Shown piece by piece: positions 46,206-58,091 of a DNA stretch of 64,000 bases. Location of the stretch: the NCBI RefSeq assembly GCF_029873635.1, contig NC_080423.1, positions 99,010,397 to 99,074,396 of the forward strand, in the 5' to 3' direction. The notes under the pieces are model-generated. The model was given only the letters and a program-made list of their open reading frames with translations, was not told the origin of the DNA and did not search any database. The position numbers and the translations under genes are program-made. Position 1 is the stretch's first letter. Each line of letters starts with the position of its first letter. This stretch comes from Malania oleifera. Taxonomy: Eukaryota; Streptophyta; Magnoliopsida; Santalales; Ximeniaceae.

Positions 46206-47942
46206 TGTAACGACCTCAATTTCTTAATATAAAATATAACATAATAAATGGAAAAGTTGACCCAAACCCATGGGTAATGGGGACGCCTGTCAATCACAGC
46301 AGAAACCTAAGCAGCATCAAGCATAAAATCTAAATCATCAATCCAGAAAGCGTAATACCAGAGTTTACTACCACATCATAATACTATGTTTATATACATC
46401 CTCATAAACATCAAAATAACTTTAGGATCAAACACAAAATAATTCTGACCCTAATACGAAATCTTACCCTCCTAACGGAATAATAACACTGATTCAACGG
46501 CAGTCACGACCCGCTGGTCACTCAGGGTCTCCTGAAAAATACATTTAGTTCGAGGGTGAGACACTTCTCAGTAAGGGAAAATAAACTAAATACAGTTGTG
46601 TGGTAACATGAACATTTAATGTACATATATAATACATTTCATACATCTGTAGGCATTTATCGTAACATACTAAATAATCATTTACTTTCATACTTGCTAA
46701 TAAATCATATCGTACGTAAAACGTCTGTTATAACTGATAATACTGAAAACATATCCAAGATGAATAGCTAGCTAATGTCATGTATTACCCCCCATGATGG
46801 GTTGTGCAGCTCGAAGGCAAGACCCGACAATGGCTGGCCGACCACTGCCGAGTCAAATATGTCTGTTAGTACGATGGGCCTGCCACACCCTGGTCCAGAC
46901 TGCCAAGTGGATGTCCACACTCTACTGAAAGCCACATCGACTATCCATCTCCCACCCCCTTGTGGAGTTGTTAGTACTAATCTGAACATAGATATCTGAT
47001 CTATATAGCTATGATACGCTGCTCCTGAACTAAACTAAACTAACATCCGAATTCTGATAACATATAATACGTGATAATATAACATCATTTCATAATTACG
47101 ACCTTGTGTCAAAAATTTCATAATTACGGCCCTATGCCAAACATTTCATAAATACGGCCTTGCGCCAACATCATACATAAATATAGTCTTGCGCCGAAAT
47201 TATACATACATACGGCCTTGGGCCGGAATCATACATAAATACGGCCTTGCGCCAAAATAATATATAAATACGTCATTTTGAAAATAATCATTTAATCATA
47301 TATTTGTCAGAATCATAATGTACTGTTTACTTTCATAACTTCTTAAATCATACTGCATTCATATCATTATCATATCATAATATTTTTTCCATATAAAATA
47401 ATATTCATGACACACATTTGCTATATAAAACTATACATTACATTTTAAAATCATACTTTCTAGCATCTCATACATATATATACATTTCAACATATCAGCA
47501 GTATTTTTCTTAAACGTACATTTCCTTCGTGATTTATAGATATAACATATGCTTTCCATAAAATAACTTTGCTTATAAATAGTAATAATTTGCATGAAAA
47601 TGATTGCTTTAATTTATTCTCTTACCTGACTACTGAGAAAGCCCCTAAAATATCCTAACCTAACACCCGTAGGATTTCCTGATCTTGCCCTGAAAATGAA
47701 AACTCACAATACTAAATTTTAATATTTATACGTGTACATCATTTCTTATAACTATCATAAGATCAAATTTGGCTTAAAAAGCCTTACCTCATTTTAGGGA
47801 TGATTTCCAAATTGCTTTCAACAACGATCCGCTCTGGTAGATTTGGAGAGAACTTCCTAAGGAGCGTCATGGTGACTTCGGATTGTCGATTTGGCGTAAA
47901 TTTAGCCCAAAATCAATGAAAGAGAGAGAGAGAGAACCGAAG

Positions 47943-48014
<72 letters not shown>

Positions 48015-48310
48015 TTAGCTTAGTTGATAAGTTAAAACTCAGATTTTTTATATTTATAGGACTGGATTCGTCGACGAGTCACGTCATTCATCGACGAATC
48101 CTTTAATAATTTCATCGACAAAATTCAGTCCTCGTCAACAAAATTTAGTCAGCTCAAACCTCTCTCGATATTTCCTCATCGACGAAATTTAGTCTTCGTC
48201 GATGAATTCTCTTATACCCTCGTCGACAAATCCCCTGTGTTCGTTGATGAGTTCTCTGGTAATTTCCTTTCCTCTTTATTATTAAAATTTCATTTTTATT
48301 TGGGTTGTCA
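46206..48310 (-). repeat. 5' LTR of the gypsy element
   Basis: It is bounded on the plus strand by TGTAACGACC and GGGTTGTCA. It is longer than its partner mainly because of extra TACGGCCTTGCGCC-type units (47090-47275) and a longer GA run. A motif array of TTCGTCGACGAA type lies at 48065-48255. The short frames conserved between the two LTRs (for example 46775-46999) reflect shared ancestry, not a gene. Confidence 0.88.
47920..48014 (+). repeat. (GA)n microsatellite in the 5' LTR
   Basis: GA repeats are interrupted once by ACCGAAGGG, about 95 bp in total. Confidence 0.95.
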
Positions 48311-48320
48311 CACACACACA

Positions 48321-48366
<46 letters not shown>

Positions 48367-48540
48367 ATATCTCTTTCTCTTTCTCTCAAACCCTATAGTC
48401 CTCTCACCCTTTCCCTTCATTTTTGGCCTCGTTAAAGCTCGGTTTGACAATTTGGAACCACCACGAGGTTCGTGGGAGAATTCTCTACAACTTAGGCAGA
48501 GCAGATTTTCAATTTGGGGTTCCGAGGCACCATCCCAAAA
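48311..48540 (+). mobile_element. Outer gypsy LTR fragment, right part
   Basis: It opens with CA and CT microsatellites (48309-48357), continuing the CT tract left of 39165. It then contains ACCACGAGGTTCGTGGGAGA...AGCAGATTTTC. This is the inverted counterpart of the CGGCAGACTTGGAGAGAACT region of the other LTRs. It is therefore a plus-sense LTR of the same broad family, split by the inner element. Confidence 0.55.
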
Positions 48541-49792
48541 CCAGGGTACGTGGGGATACCTGTCATACACAACGGAACCTAAGCAGCAGTAAATGTAAGT
48601 CATCATTCTCATAACCACAAAATACATAATACCAGAGTTAACTATAATCCAACATACTATGTTTATAAACAACCTCCCCAAAAATACAAAAAAAATATCT
48701 CTAGGATCCCACAAGAAAATCTCCTGACCCTAGTTCAAACTTACCCTCCTAGTGGGGTAGCCCAATTGACTTAACAACGGCCTCGATCCGCCGGTCTTTC
48801 TGTGTTTCCTGAAAATTAATTAAGTTCGGTGGTGAGACACTTCTCAATAAGGGAAAATAAACTAAATACAGTTGCGTGACAATATGAATATTTAATGTTA
48901 ATATAGATATACAATATATTTTGCATACCAGAAAACATTAATCATTTAATAACTGCATAAACATATATTTTCATATTTCTAATAAATCATATTGTTCATG
49001 AACTGTCTGGTATAGCTAATAATACGTAAAATTTACCCAGGATGTATAGTTAGCTGATGTCATGTATTACCCCCCCCCCCATGACGAGTTGTGCAACCTG
49101 AAGGTAGGACCCGACAATGGTTGGCCAACCACTGTCAAGTTAAAAATGTCTGTAAGTATGATGGGCCTGCCACACCCTGGTCCAGACTGTCAGGTGGACG
49201 TCTACAACTCTACACTGAAAGCCACATCGACTATCCATCTCTCACTCCCTTATGGGACAGTTAGCACAAGTCTAAACATAACATCTGATCTGTATAGCAA
49301 TGGTACTGTGCTTCTATAACTGAACTAAACTATCATCCAGGTTCTGATAACATATAATACATGATAATAAACTTGTCCAATGTAAATAGATTGATAGAAT
49401 TTTCCGTAATAATGTAAATGCATACGGTCATGCGCCGTTTATTTTCATATCTATGGCCTTGCGCCAAATTCGTATATCATACACGGCCTTGCGCCAGCTA
49501 TCAATCACGACCTTACACCGAATATTTCATACATATCATTCTAAGTAAAATAATTCATTTATCGTGTATTTTAAAACCATAATGTACTGTATTATTTCAT
49601 AATTTCTAAAAACATGTGTTATTCATAAAATTGTCATAACATAATATTTTTCGTGTAAATAATATTCATGCCACACATTACTGAATAAACCATACATTTT
49701 CTTCTAAAATCATACTTTTCTGTCAGTTCATACATATATATACATTTCAACATAATAACAGTATTTTCCCAAATATGCATTTTTACCAATCT

Positions 49793-49838
<46 letters not shown>

Positions 49839-50515
49839 CATGCTTCCTAAAAATAAATTTTCTGATAAATAATGATAATAATTAGCATGGAAAATAACTG
49901 CTTTAGTTTATTCCCTTACTTGACACTGAAAAGAAACCCCCCCTAAAATACGCTTGTCCTGCACTCGCAGGGTTCCCCATTCAACACCCTGAACCCAATA
50001 ATTCCCAGAACTAAACTTCAGTATTTCTCTGTGATTAACATTTCTTATAACTAGGGAAAGACCAAATTTTGCATAAAAAGTCTTACCTTAACCCAGGGAT
50101 GAATTTCAACTAACTCCCACCAACGATCCGCTCCGGCAGACTTGGAGAGAACTTCCCCAGGAGCGTTGTGGTGGCCTCAAATCGTTGATTCGACGAACGA
50201 TAGGGTTGAAATCGAAGAGAGAAGAGAGAGAAACCATAGGGACGAGAGAGAAAATATTTTCTGCCAATTTTTCTACATAAAATCCGAGATTTGAGCTATT
50301 TATACTATGGGCTTCGTCGATGAGCCACGTCACCTCATCGACGAGGTCAAGAGGCAATTCGTCGACAAATTCCCCCCTTTGTCGATGAAATTCAGAGTCG
50401 CCTAAAACTTCCTCTCGGTATCTTCTCGTCGACGAAGGCCTGTTGTACCCCCTTTTTAATTTCTTTTTTTCCCTCTTTATTATTATTAAATATCATAATT
50501 CTTCGGGTCATTACA
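48541..50515 (-). mobile_element. Third, diverged gypsy LTR abutting LRR gene 2
   Basis: It is collinear with the two LTRs of the inner element (CCTGTCATACACAACGGAAC, CCATGACGAGTTGTGCAACC, CGGCCTTGCGCC units at 49425-49530, CGATCCGCTCCGGCAGACTT) but clearly older or of a sister family. It ends on the plus strand with CTTCGGGTCATTACA at 50515, so the minus strand starts TGTAATGACCCG. Gene 2 sequence begins at the next base. A TTCGTCGACGAA-type array lies at 50318-50445. Its left edge is approximate. Confidence 0.7.
49795..49834. repeat. (AT)n microsatellite
   Basis: A TA run of about 38 bp within the diverged gypsy LTR. Confidence 0.9.
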
Positions 50516-51335
50516 TAAGCATTCCTATCTCTTGAGGAATAGATCTAGAAAGCATGTTGCCAAAAAGGTACAGGGTGGTCAAGTTGCCTAAGTCTCCTGT
50601 GGTAGTTGGGATTGGCCCTGTGAGATGGTTACCACCCATTTCGAGGCTAATAAGAGAACTTAACTGCACGATGTTTTGTGGGATGCATCTAGTAAGTTCA
50701 TTTTTCCCAAGGTACATAGTGGTCAACTTTCTTAAATTTATTATCGAACTTGGAATTGAAGTTGTTAGATTGTTAAATGATAGTGAGAGGACAATGAGAG
50801 ATTGTAACCTTCGGATTTCTTGAGGAATGGATCCAGAAAGTTTGTTACGATACAAATATAAATAAAACAAGTTGGTGATGTTTCCAAGAGAAGCTGGGAT
50901 TGAACCTGTGATGTTGTTGCGTGACAACTCTAGGTAATTGAGAGATATAAGCATTTCTAGATTCGAGGGAATGTTTCTGAAGAAGGAGTTGTTTCTAAGA
51001 ACAAGCTTTTGGAGGTGTGGGAAGGACGAGAAATTAAAACTATGGAGTGTAGCTCTCAAAGCAAGGCCTGTGAGGTTTACATATGCAATGCTCCTTGTGG
51101 ACTTGTGACACCTAATTCCAATCCATTGATTGCAAGGGTCGGTTCCAACCCAAGAGGACAAAATAGATTGGTTGTGGTTGTCAAGACTAGTCTTCCATGC
51201 CACCAAAGCGTTTGTTTCAGAAGTAGTGGAGACTAAAGCAGAAACAAGAGCAACACCATGGGAAGAAGGAGGAGGGGATGCAAGAAAGAGGAGGAACAAA
51301 AGAAGGAAGGAAAGAAGCTGGGGGTGAGTGGACAT
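50516..51335 (-). pseudogene. LRR receptor-like kinase gene 2, N-terminal 273 codons, truncated by LTR insertion
   Basis: The open frame starts MSTHPQLLSFLLLFLLFLAS (ATG at 51333-51335). It encodes a signal peptide, LRRNT ([27 protein letters not shown]) and about eight 24-residue LRRs without a stop, ending at IGM where the gypsy LTR begins. An in-frame ATG 51 bp upstream lies before the homologous start and is unlikely to be used. Membrane and kinase parts are absent on the far side of the gypsy nest. If transcribed it could give only a secreted LRR fragment with a few extra residues. Compared with gene 3 it has fewer paired LRR units before the [13 protein letters not shown] repeat. Confidence 0.85.
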
Positions 51336-51859
51336 TGGTTTTCCTATGTATATAAGACTTCTGGGTATATAAAATGGATGGGTCATTTTATATACAACAT
51401 CTCATTTGTGTGTTAAGTGTTGAACAGGTTAAATTTTAGAAAGCACACAGATGATGATGCAATATTATTTTTTATTTCTATTTTTTCTAATAAATACCAA
51501 CAAAAATGCCACTCTATTTTCCGATTATCCACTATTTATTGTTCTAGGGGATCATTCAATTTAACTAACATTGATTAGATCAATTAATCAACACTTAATA
51601 TGATCAATCATTTAATTCAAATTGACTCACATGTCTAATTGCATAATTTCCTTTTGTGTTTGAAGTTGAAGATGTTGGTCTACCATTTTTATTTCATTTT
51701 TTCCTTTTTTTTTATATATATATTTTAAATTTTCAATGTAAAAACTTTATTTTTTCTGTATTTTTTTTTAAATTTTTTTCATTTTATTGTATTAACAAAT
51801 TTATTGTGGTGACAAGTTTGTCCAAAGTTTGGAAGTTGAAAAACGTGGAGGATAAATAG

Positions 51860-51896
<37 letters not shown>

Positions 51897-52084
51897 GAGT
51901 GAATTTTATTTTTTTATTTGATTAGAAGAAACAAATCTATTGAATTTATAGGAATAGACATTTATTGGTATTTCATTCATAAAAAAATATATTATACAGT
52001 GACAATAAATCTTCCTTTGAAAGATAAAAAGGATGACTTAAGAGGAAGAGGAAAGTGAGACCCACGCAAACAAGGCGCGTGCGC
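51336..52084 (-). other. 5' flank of gene 2
   Basis: The first 40 bp and several blocks further out match the gene 3 flank (TTTCAATGTAAAAACTTTATT versus TTTCAATCTAAATACTTTATT; CACGCAAACAAGGCGCGTGC in both). The stretch carrying TATAAATA in genes 1 and 3 is missing here. A TA run lies at about 51867-51892. No gene is seen. Confidence 0.6.
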
Positions 52085-52780
52085 TGTGCTAACGTGGTGG
52101 GGTCTGAAGCTGGTTGGGTTGGATACATATTCGGGTCGGATGCGGGCTGGGTCTCGGGTTGGTCCAGTCTGAGTGAGTCGCCGGGTTAGGTTTCCGGGTC
52201 GCGGTCGGGCTGTGGCCGTTTGGGCGAGGAAGACTCGTGGCACGCGTGGGCCGCGTGAGCGGCAGTTCACTGGCACGTGACCAGCGCATGGCGAGGCGTT
52301 CTTCTCCGGTAAGGCACATGGGGGCGTGTGTGCTTCCGTCTAAGCTCCTTCGAGCTTCGGTTTGCATCGTTGGCTTCGTCTTGGCAAGGTGAACATGATG
52401 GTGACCTCAAAATTCAATTTCGAGCCACTAGACAGAGCTTTGATTTCAGTGAACAACTCGGTCTTTCTGCTTTAATCGGGTTCTAATACCACTTGTTGGG
52501 ACCCTGTGAGCAATCAAAAAATTAGCACACCATAAATTTACGTGGTTCGGTCAAGATCGACCTTCGTCCACGAAGCACACCACAAATTCACTAAAAAATC
52601 GCTGGAAAAAATACAACTCTCTTCACACTCTCTTCTTCTTCTCCTTTGTTCTTTGTGTTCTTCTCTGTGCATCTTTCTACTCTTCACAGCTCTTCTATTT
52701 ATAAGGTTGATAATGAATTACAATTTATTACAATAAATCAAAAAAAATGAGAGGTTACAATTATGGAGATAAATGACACA
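52085..52780 (-). mobile_element. Ty1/copia LTR and leader relic
   Basis: On the minus strand an LTR ends GGGTCCCAACA at 52496 and is followed by AGTGGTATTAGAACCCG, a primer-binding site of initiator Met tRNA type. A promoter-like TTATAAATAGAAGAG (about 52690-52705) lies inside the LTR. The GC-rich stretch 52085-52495 would be the leader and start of gag. No pol is present. Both outer edges are approximate. Confidence 0.65.
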
Positions 52781-54289
52781 ACTTGCAATTTGGGCAGTGA
52801 ATTGACTTTGGGTAGAGAAATTTTTATTTTGTTGTAGCTCAATTAAATCAAGGATTCATCGGCGACGAGTAGACGACCACGTCGGTCCATCCATCCATCC
52901 ATTTTATATCTTATTATTCATCATCACATTGACAGTTGGAATTGATCCATAACTTCTTCATTTTTCCTTTCTTTTCTCTCACAAATTCCTTTCATTCAAA
53001 TGAATTCCTAGAATTTAATATCCATGTTAGCAAATTAGCAAACTCTTTTAAGATATATAGAGGAAAATATGAGTTAATTTCCTTTTTCATATTTATCTAT
53101 GAAGGAAAGTAAAAAAGAAAATAAAATATATGTTAATCAATTAAAAATTAATTTAATATATTATTAACATATAACATTACTTCATAAAAAATTAATTTTA
53201 TATATTATTAGCATTTAATTTAACATTACTTGATCTAAACGATAAACTTTTTTTATACTGAATCCATCTATCATTGACACTCATCAGTCACGTGGTCATA
53301 TCTAAGGGGGAGGAAAGAATAAAAGATCTTTACTTTCTTACAGCTGCGATGGTGTATCTTAGGTAATACCAAGAGTTCCAAAATTGCATTTAATATATAA
53401 AGTATGAATTGTTTATTTATAATTTTGGTTTAGGTGTAAAATTGTCCTTTAAGGATGTTGTTTGCTTTGATCCATTAAATCCCACAGTTTTAATGCACAA
53501 AACATAACTCACAAAGTTGAAATTTAAATATTTTTATATAATCAAAATTTCTTTTAATACACCCTTGATGCTATTAGTGGATCCAAATTTTATTTTCTCA
53601 ATTCTCCAAGATTACTTTGGGAAAGAGTTCTTTTTGGACTCATTCTTTTGAAGTTTTAGATTGGAAAAGCAGTTTTAATTATTTTTTTTTTTTGTGATTT
53701 TTTTTTTGGTGGGATTTCTTTTCTTCATTTCATTATATTTTTTTTCTTTTTAATAGGCTTTCTTTATTATCTAAACAAAGGGATGCCTTGAATAGTTAGT
53801 GAAAGAAAATGTGAAATTACTGTTTCCATTGAAAATTTGTCAAATTTAATTTATATAAAAAAATGTAATTTATTTCTCATCTCCTATTTTTTCTTTTCAT
53901 ACCTCTAGAGCCCAAAAAGTATAGGGATGCCTTGACTTGACTTGGATGATAGGTAGTTCTCCCTGCAGCTATGCTAATTAAAGGAATTAATTCATTGATT
54001 GGCTCGTGTACCTAGTAGTATTGACAACATTAATTGGTGGTAGGTCATGTACTTTTCTTGGTTTTCTTTTTCCCCCTTTTTCTCTGAATCTCACTTTTTT
54101 GTTTTTTTGTTTTTTTGTTTTTACCATTTTTACAAGTTCAATCCATAGAAGAAAGCAAATGACATTTGATTAACCCAAGCCCTAAGATAAGCCCCTTTCT
54201 TTATTTTATTTTATTTTTGTTCTTTTCCTGTTATTATGTATTTATTATGAATTTTTTTTTAGTTTTCCTACATTTTCTTAGGATCCAAA
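52781..54289. other. Cluster spacer, partly duplicated upstream of gene 1
   Basis: About 53360-54040 matches 13010-13310 upstream of gene 1, with extra DNA inserted here. CCATCCATCCATCC near 52890 is a short repeat. No gene was recognised. Confidence 0.55.
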
Positions 54290-54879
54290 TGGGTTTTAGG
54301 GTTGATTGACATAGGTCATAACCTAGGTTAAAGTTAGACTTAGGTTCGAATAAAACTTAGCGTTTGGGTTAGGGTTAGGTTTTGGTGAAAAGTCAAGGTC
54401 AATTGGGTTAGATCAATTAAGTTTGGGCTTGGTCATGTTGGATTTAAGTTGGGCCACCCACTTGGGCCGTAATTTAGTTAGGTTAGCCTCAATTTAGGTT
54501 AGTTCCAGTTGGGCCATGGGATTGGGTCTTTGGTTGACTTGGTTGGGTTAAGGTTGGACTAGGCCCATTTCGACCTAGATTTAAAATTGGACTACAAGCT
54601 AATTAGGGAATAGTTAAAAGTACTGGGCTAAAATAAAGTCAAACCCATTTGGGCCATGAGAGAAAGGAAATGGGCTAATTGGGCTAGGCTGACCCAAGTC
54701 GATATATATTGACTTGGGTCAAAGAGTTTGGGTGCGACCCAGGTTGTGTACTCAGGTCAGTTGACTTGGACCTGAGTCCATTTGACTCGAATTTTTGGGT
54801 TGGATTCAGATCAACACCTGAATTCGGATATTCTAAATTGTGGTCACATTTTGGTTGAAATTAAGGACTAGGATGAAAA
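54290..54879 (+). other. G/T-rich stretch of TTGGGTT/GGGCC type, possible LTR remnant
   Basis: Many GGGTTAGG, TTGGGCC and GGTTGGACT strings resemble the G/T-rich parts of plant gypsy LTRs (compare 36295-36485). No termini were found, so it remains unclassified. Confidence 0.35.
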
Positions 54880-55105
54880 CATGCAAATGCTAGCTTCACA
54901 ACAGAGCTACTTTATCTTCAACGTTGCTCATAAGCGGTGATAGGCGTTACCGTACCACGTCCTTCAGCAGCATATGATGAGCAGACGACAATAGTGATGA
55001 GATGAGATTGCCCAAGTTCATTCCCATGGTTGCTTCCATTGATATCACTCTAAAGCTATGAACATCACACTTCCTTGTCACTTGCACTATGTAAGCAAGC
55101 TCTGT
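54880..55105 (-). pseudogene. Decayed scrap of LRR-RLK kinase exon 2
   Basis: The plus strand ATGCAAATGCTAGCTTCACA, TGATAGGCGTT, GCTTCCATTGATATCACTC and GAACATCACACTTCC matches exon 2 of genes 1 and 3 in order, at clearly lower identity. The minus-strand frame still reads VTRKCDVHSFRVISMEA, a worn version of [17 protein letters not shown]. The C-terminal end and the serine-rich insert are deleted. It is a dead exon from a further array member. Confidence 0.8.
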
Positions 55106-55929
55106 AAAAAGATCATTCAAGTCATCCTTGTTGCTTGATATTACCATTACTGATATCACCATTACTCAGGTACATTGAGTTACAATATCTATAAATTGAA
55201 AACCAACACATGATATACTCCTAAATCATATCCAACTTTAGGATACATGAAGATCTTACATGCATGTATGATCGATAAAATTTCACTAAGAAAATTATAT
55301 TGATGCAAGGGTGAGATTGGTAGCTACCTACAAAACCAAACACAAGAAAACTAATTCATAAGCAGTTTAATAAACAGTTGGGCCAAATGATGCAAGGGTG
55401 ACATGTAGCAAGATTGATAACTTTAGTTCCCTTACAGCTATTTGACTAACTGTTTGGACCAAATGTACTGATAAATTTGACGTACTATAAAGACTTTTCA
55501 TAAGCAGCTATAGCATGCATTTCTCATTACTATTATTTTTTTTTTTCGTGTTTATAAAAATTGAAATTTAAGACATATTTGAAGTATGATTGCTGATATC
55601 AAGTTGACTAATTATAAAAATTGCAATTGAGGGTTGAGACTCATTATGATAAAGAAAATTGAGACTCATTAATAAAAATTTAATTATGAATCTCCTTTAT
55701 CTTGTCCCATATTAGAGTTATTTGACACAAATATGCTTCTAATTTTGTTTTTGAGAGATTTTGTAAGTTTGAAGTTGAAATTTAGCAGTATTGTAGGAGG
55801 CAGCGGGCTTTTTTTTTAATGTATCTCATTGGGTTTAGTAAGTAGTAATTAATTAATTAATGCAGTTTTTTTGACTAAAAATTTATCATCTTGTCTTAAT
55901 TTTAGTACCTTAATCTCCTTCATATTGGA
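55106..55929. other. AT-rich spacer
   Basis: No gene or element was recognised. Confidence 0.4.
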
Positions 55930-56430
55930 TTAAATAACATTGCATGTGCATTTATATTTATATTTTTACAAAAGGTTTACCTTTTCTCATTTATGTCTAG
56001 TTAGGTTTTAATATACTTTTACCTTATGTTTGGAGAGATCTTGGATTTGAAGTGATATTGGATTTGGAGAAAATGTAATATAAAATTGTATTAAAATTTG
56101 TTCAAATTCAAATCCAAAACTTGCAATCCATGCTTCCAATTAAATAAGATTACGAACTGAAAATAAGTAGAAATATTAGGACGATAAATGTAAAAATTTT
56201 AACATGCGAAATCAAAACATGAATATATATATAGAATGTAAACGCTCAAACACGTATTTTAACTTTTTTTTTTAATTTACTTTTGTGTTAAGAGTGAGAA
56301 TACATTTACTAGTGTCATGTGCAATACACATGCTTGCATGTGAATATTATTATCGTTTAAATATTTTTATAATTCTTAATATAATTTGAATATATTTTAT
56401 AAAAAATTAATAATATATTTTCATAACTTA

Positions 56431-56464
<34 letters not shown>

Positions 56465-58091
56465 GTATGAATATTTAAATTTATTTACAAAAGTTATATT
56501 TTATGTAATGAACATAAAAATACATAAGAAATTTCCCTATGACACCACTTAGATGGATGGACAACAAAATTTTTAATTATATTATATGATAGGATAGGAA
56601 TGATCTAATTAACATGGCATGAAATATTAAATTTAATATTTATATATCATTCTAGATAAAAATAAAAATTGATAAGCAACATTTTTATTGATTTATTTTT
56701 ATAAAAGATTCTGATTAAATGACTTCTTCCAACAAAAATACAAATAAATTTATTACAGTTTCTAAATTGCTATTAGCTATCAAAATCTTTATAATTATTA
56801 TTTTTTTGTTTCCATAATGAGCAATTAATGATTTTTTTAAAATTTCAAACTATAATTTTGTTTCTAAAATTTGTTTTTCAAAAGTTATATTATCTATCTA
56901 AATGGTTTTAGAAACGACACAAAATAATTTTTAAGTTGTCAAAAGTTTTACTTTATATTTTGTAATTATTTTTTCATTCAATTACAAAAATAATAGCTTA
57001 TTTTTCACTTTCTAATATTTGTATTATAAAGCTAGAAAGTAAAAGATTAGTTTAATTGCAAAAAAAAAAAGTTTCAATTTTTTTTTAGAAATCAAAATAA
57101 TTACAAAATCACATCTTATTTTCAAATTTTTAAAAATTATAGAAGACAAAACAATAAAAGATGTTTTTTTTTTAATGTTCCTACACTAATTTAGAAATTT
57201 GAAAAACATGATGCACTTTTGTTTAAAAATTTTTATCACAAGTGAATAGTGCCAAAAGGCTATATTTTTTTTATAATTTTATGAAAAAAAAATAAAAAAT
57301 AAAAAATAAAAATTGTTTTATACAACTAAACTGGGCGTGAACTTTTCTATGAGTTTCGCTATTTAAGCTCGCTTTCTGTTCATAAGATCCTTAAGTATTT
57401 TCAAATATTTTCAAAGATATAATTACAATAATTTCAAGTAAATATTTTCAAATTACTAGTTTAACTTAAGGAAATCTCAAAATTTGTGTTATCTCATCAA
57501 ATAATATTATTATTGTATTTGCAGAGATGGAATCTACATACAACAAATACAACAAAAATTATTATGGAGAAAAGAATCTTAATTTAATAACGAAAAAATT
57601 GGGGTTCAAGAATTGACTAAACTATAATTTAACTGGCTAAATTATAGTTTAAAATATATAATCTACAGTTTTTATATTTTAAATAAACTTTATTGTTAGA
57701 AAACATATAAAATTTTATAATTCTTTTGTACATTGTTTTTTTGAAAAAAAAAATCAGTTATTTTATACCTCTTTTATCTCTTAATTTTTTTTATTGTTAT
57801 ATATATGTGCTTGTGAAAAGAAATCAATTATTTTATAATTTTTTTATATCTCTTAATTTTTTTGTTGTTATATGTATATGCTTGTGCAAACATACACATG
57901 AATGAGCTCAAAATAGAAAATTTCCTTTCCTACAAGCCGTGCTAACCTTGGACTGAAGGGGCAAGAGAAATCATCTATTTTACCCATAGTAAAATAAAAA
58001 GTTTATAAAATTATCCTTTTCAACAAAAAAAAGCATAAAAATAAAATTATCATATATTATGTACAAAATGCATTCTCAAAAGTTTACCTAC
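55930..58091. other. 3' flank of gene 3, duplicated at 3965-5388
   Basis: It shares blocks such as GTGCATTTATATTTATATTT and TAGAAACGACACAAAATAAT with the gene 1 flank in the same order. About 56040-56755 has no counterpart there. It is AT-rich, with a TA run at about 56438-56460, and no gene. Confidence 0.75.

Larger units (their letters stand above)
39165..48310 (-). mobile_element. Ty3/gypsy element (Tekay/Del-type chromovirus), near full length, broken
   Basis: Two LTRs (39165-41144 and 46206-48310) flank an internal region read on the minus strand. The primer-binding site TGGTATCATAGCC (initiator Met tRNA type) lies at 46190-46202, and the polypurine tract AAGGAGGGGAGAACA at 41145-41159. 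Parts in order are gag (about 45940-45350) and a CCHC zinc knuckle (CYRCRESGHMMREC, near 44970). Protease follows (DSGATHSF, 44860-44380), then reverse transcriptase ([19 protein letters not shown]) with RNase H (about 44360-43100), and integrase (about 42800-41950). The tail has a GPY/F module and a chromodomain-like segment (about 41900-41400). PR-RT-RH-INT order gives Ty3/gypsy. It is broken, with perhaps five to ten breaks. The LTRs differ at roughly 8% over the first 330 bp by eye, mostly transitions, so a few million years old under usual plant LTR rates. Confidence 0.9.
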
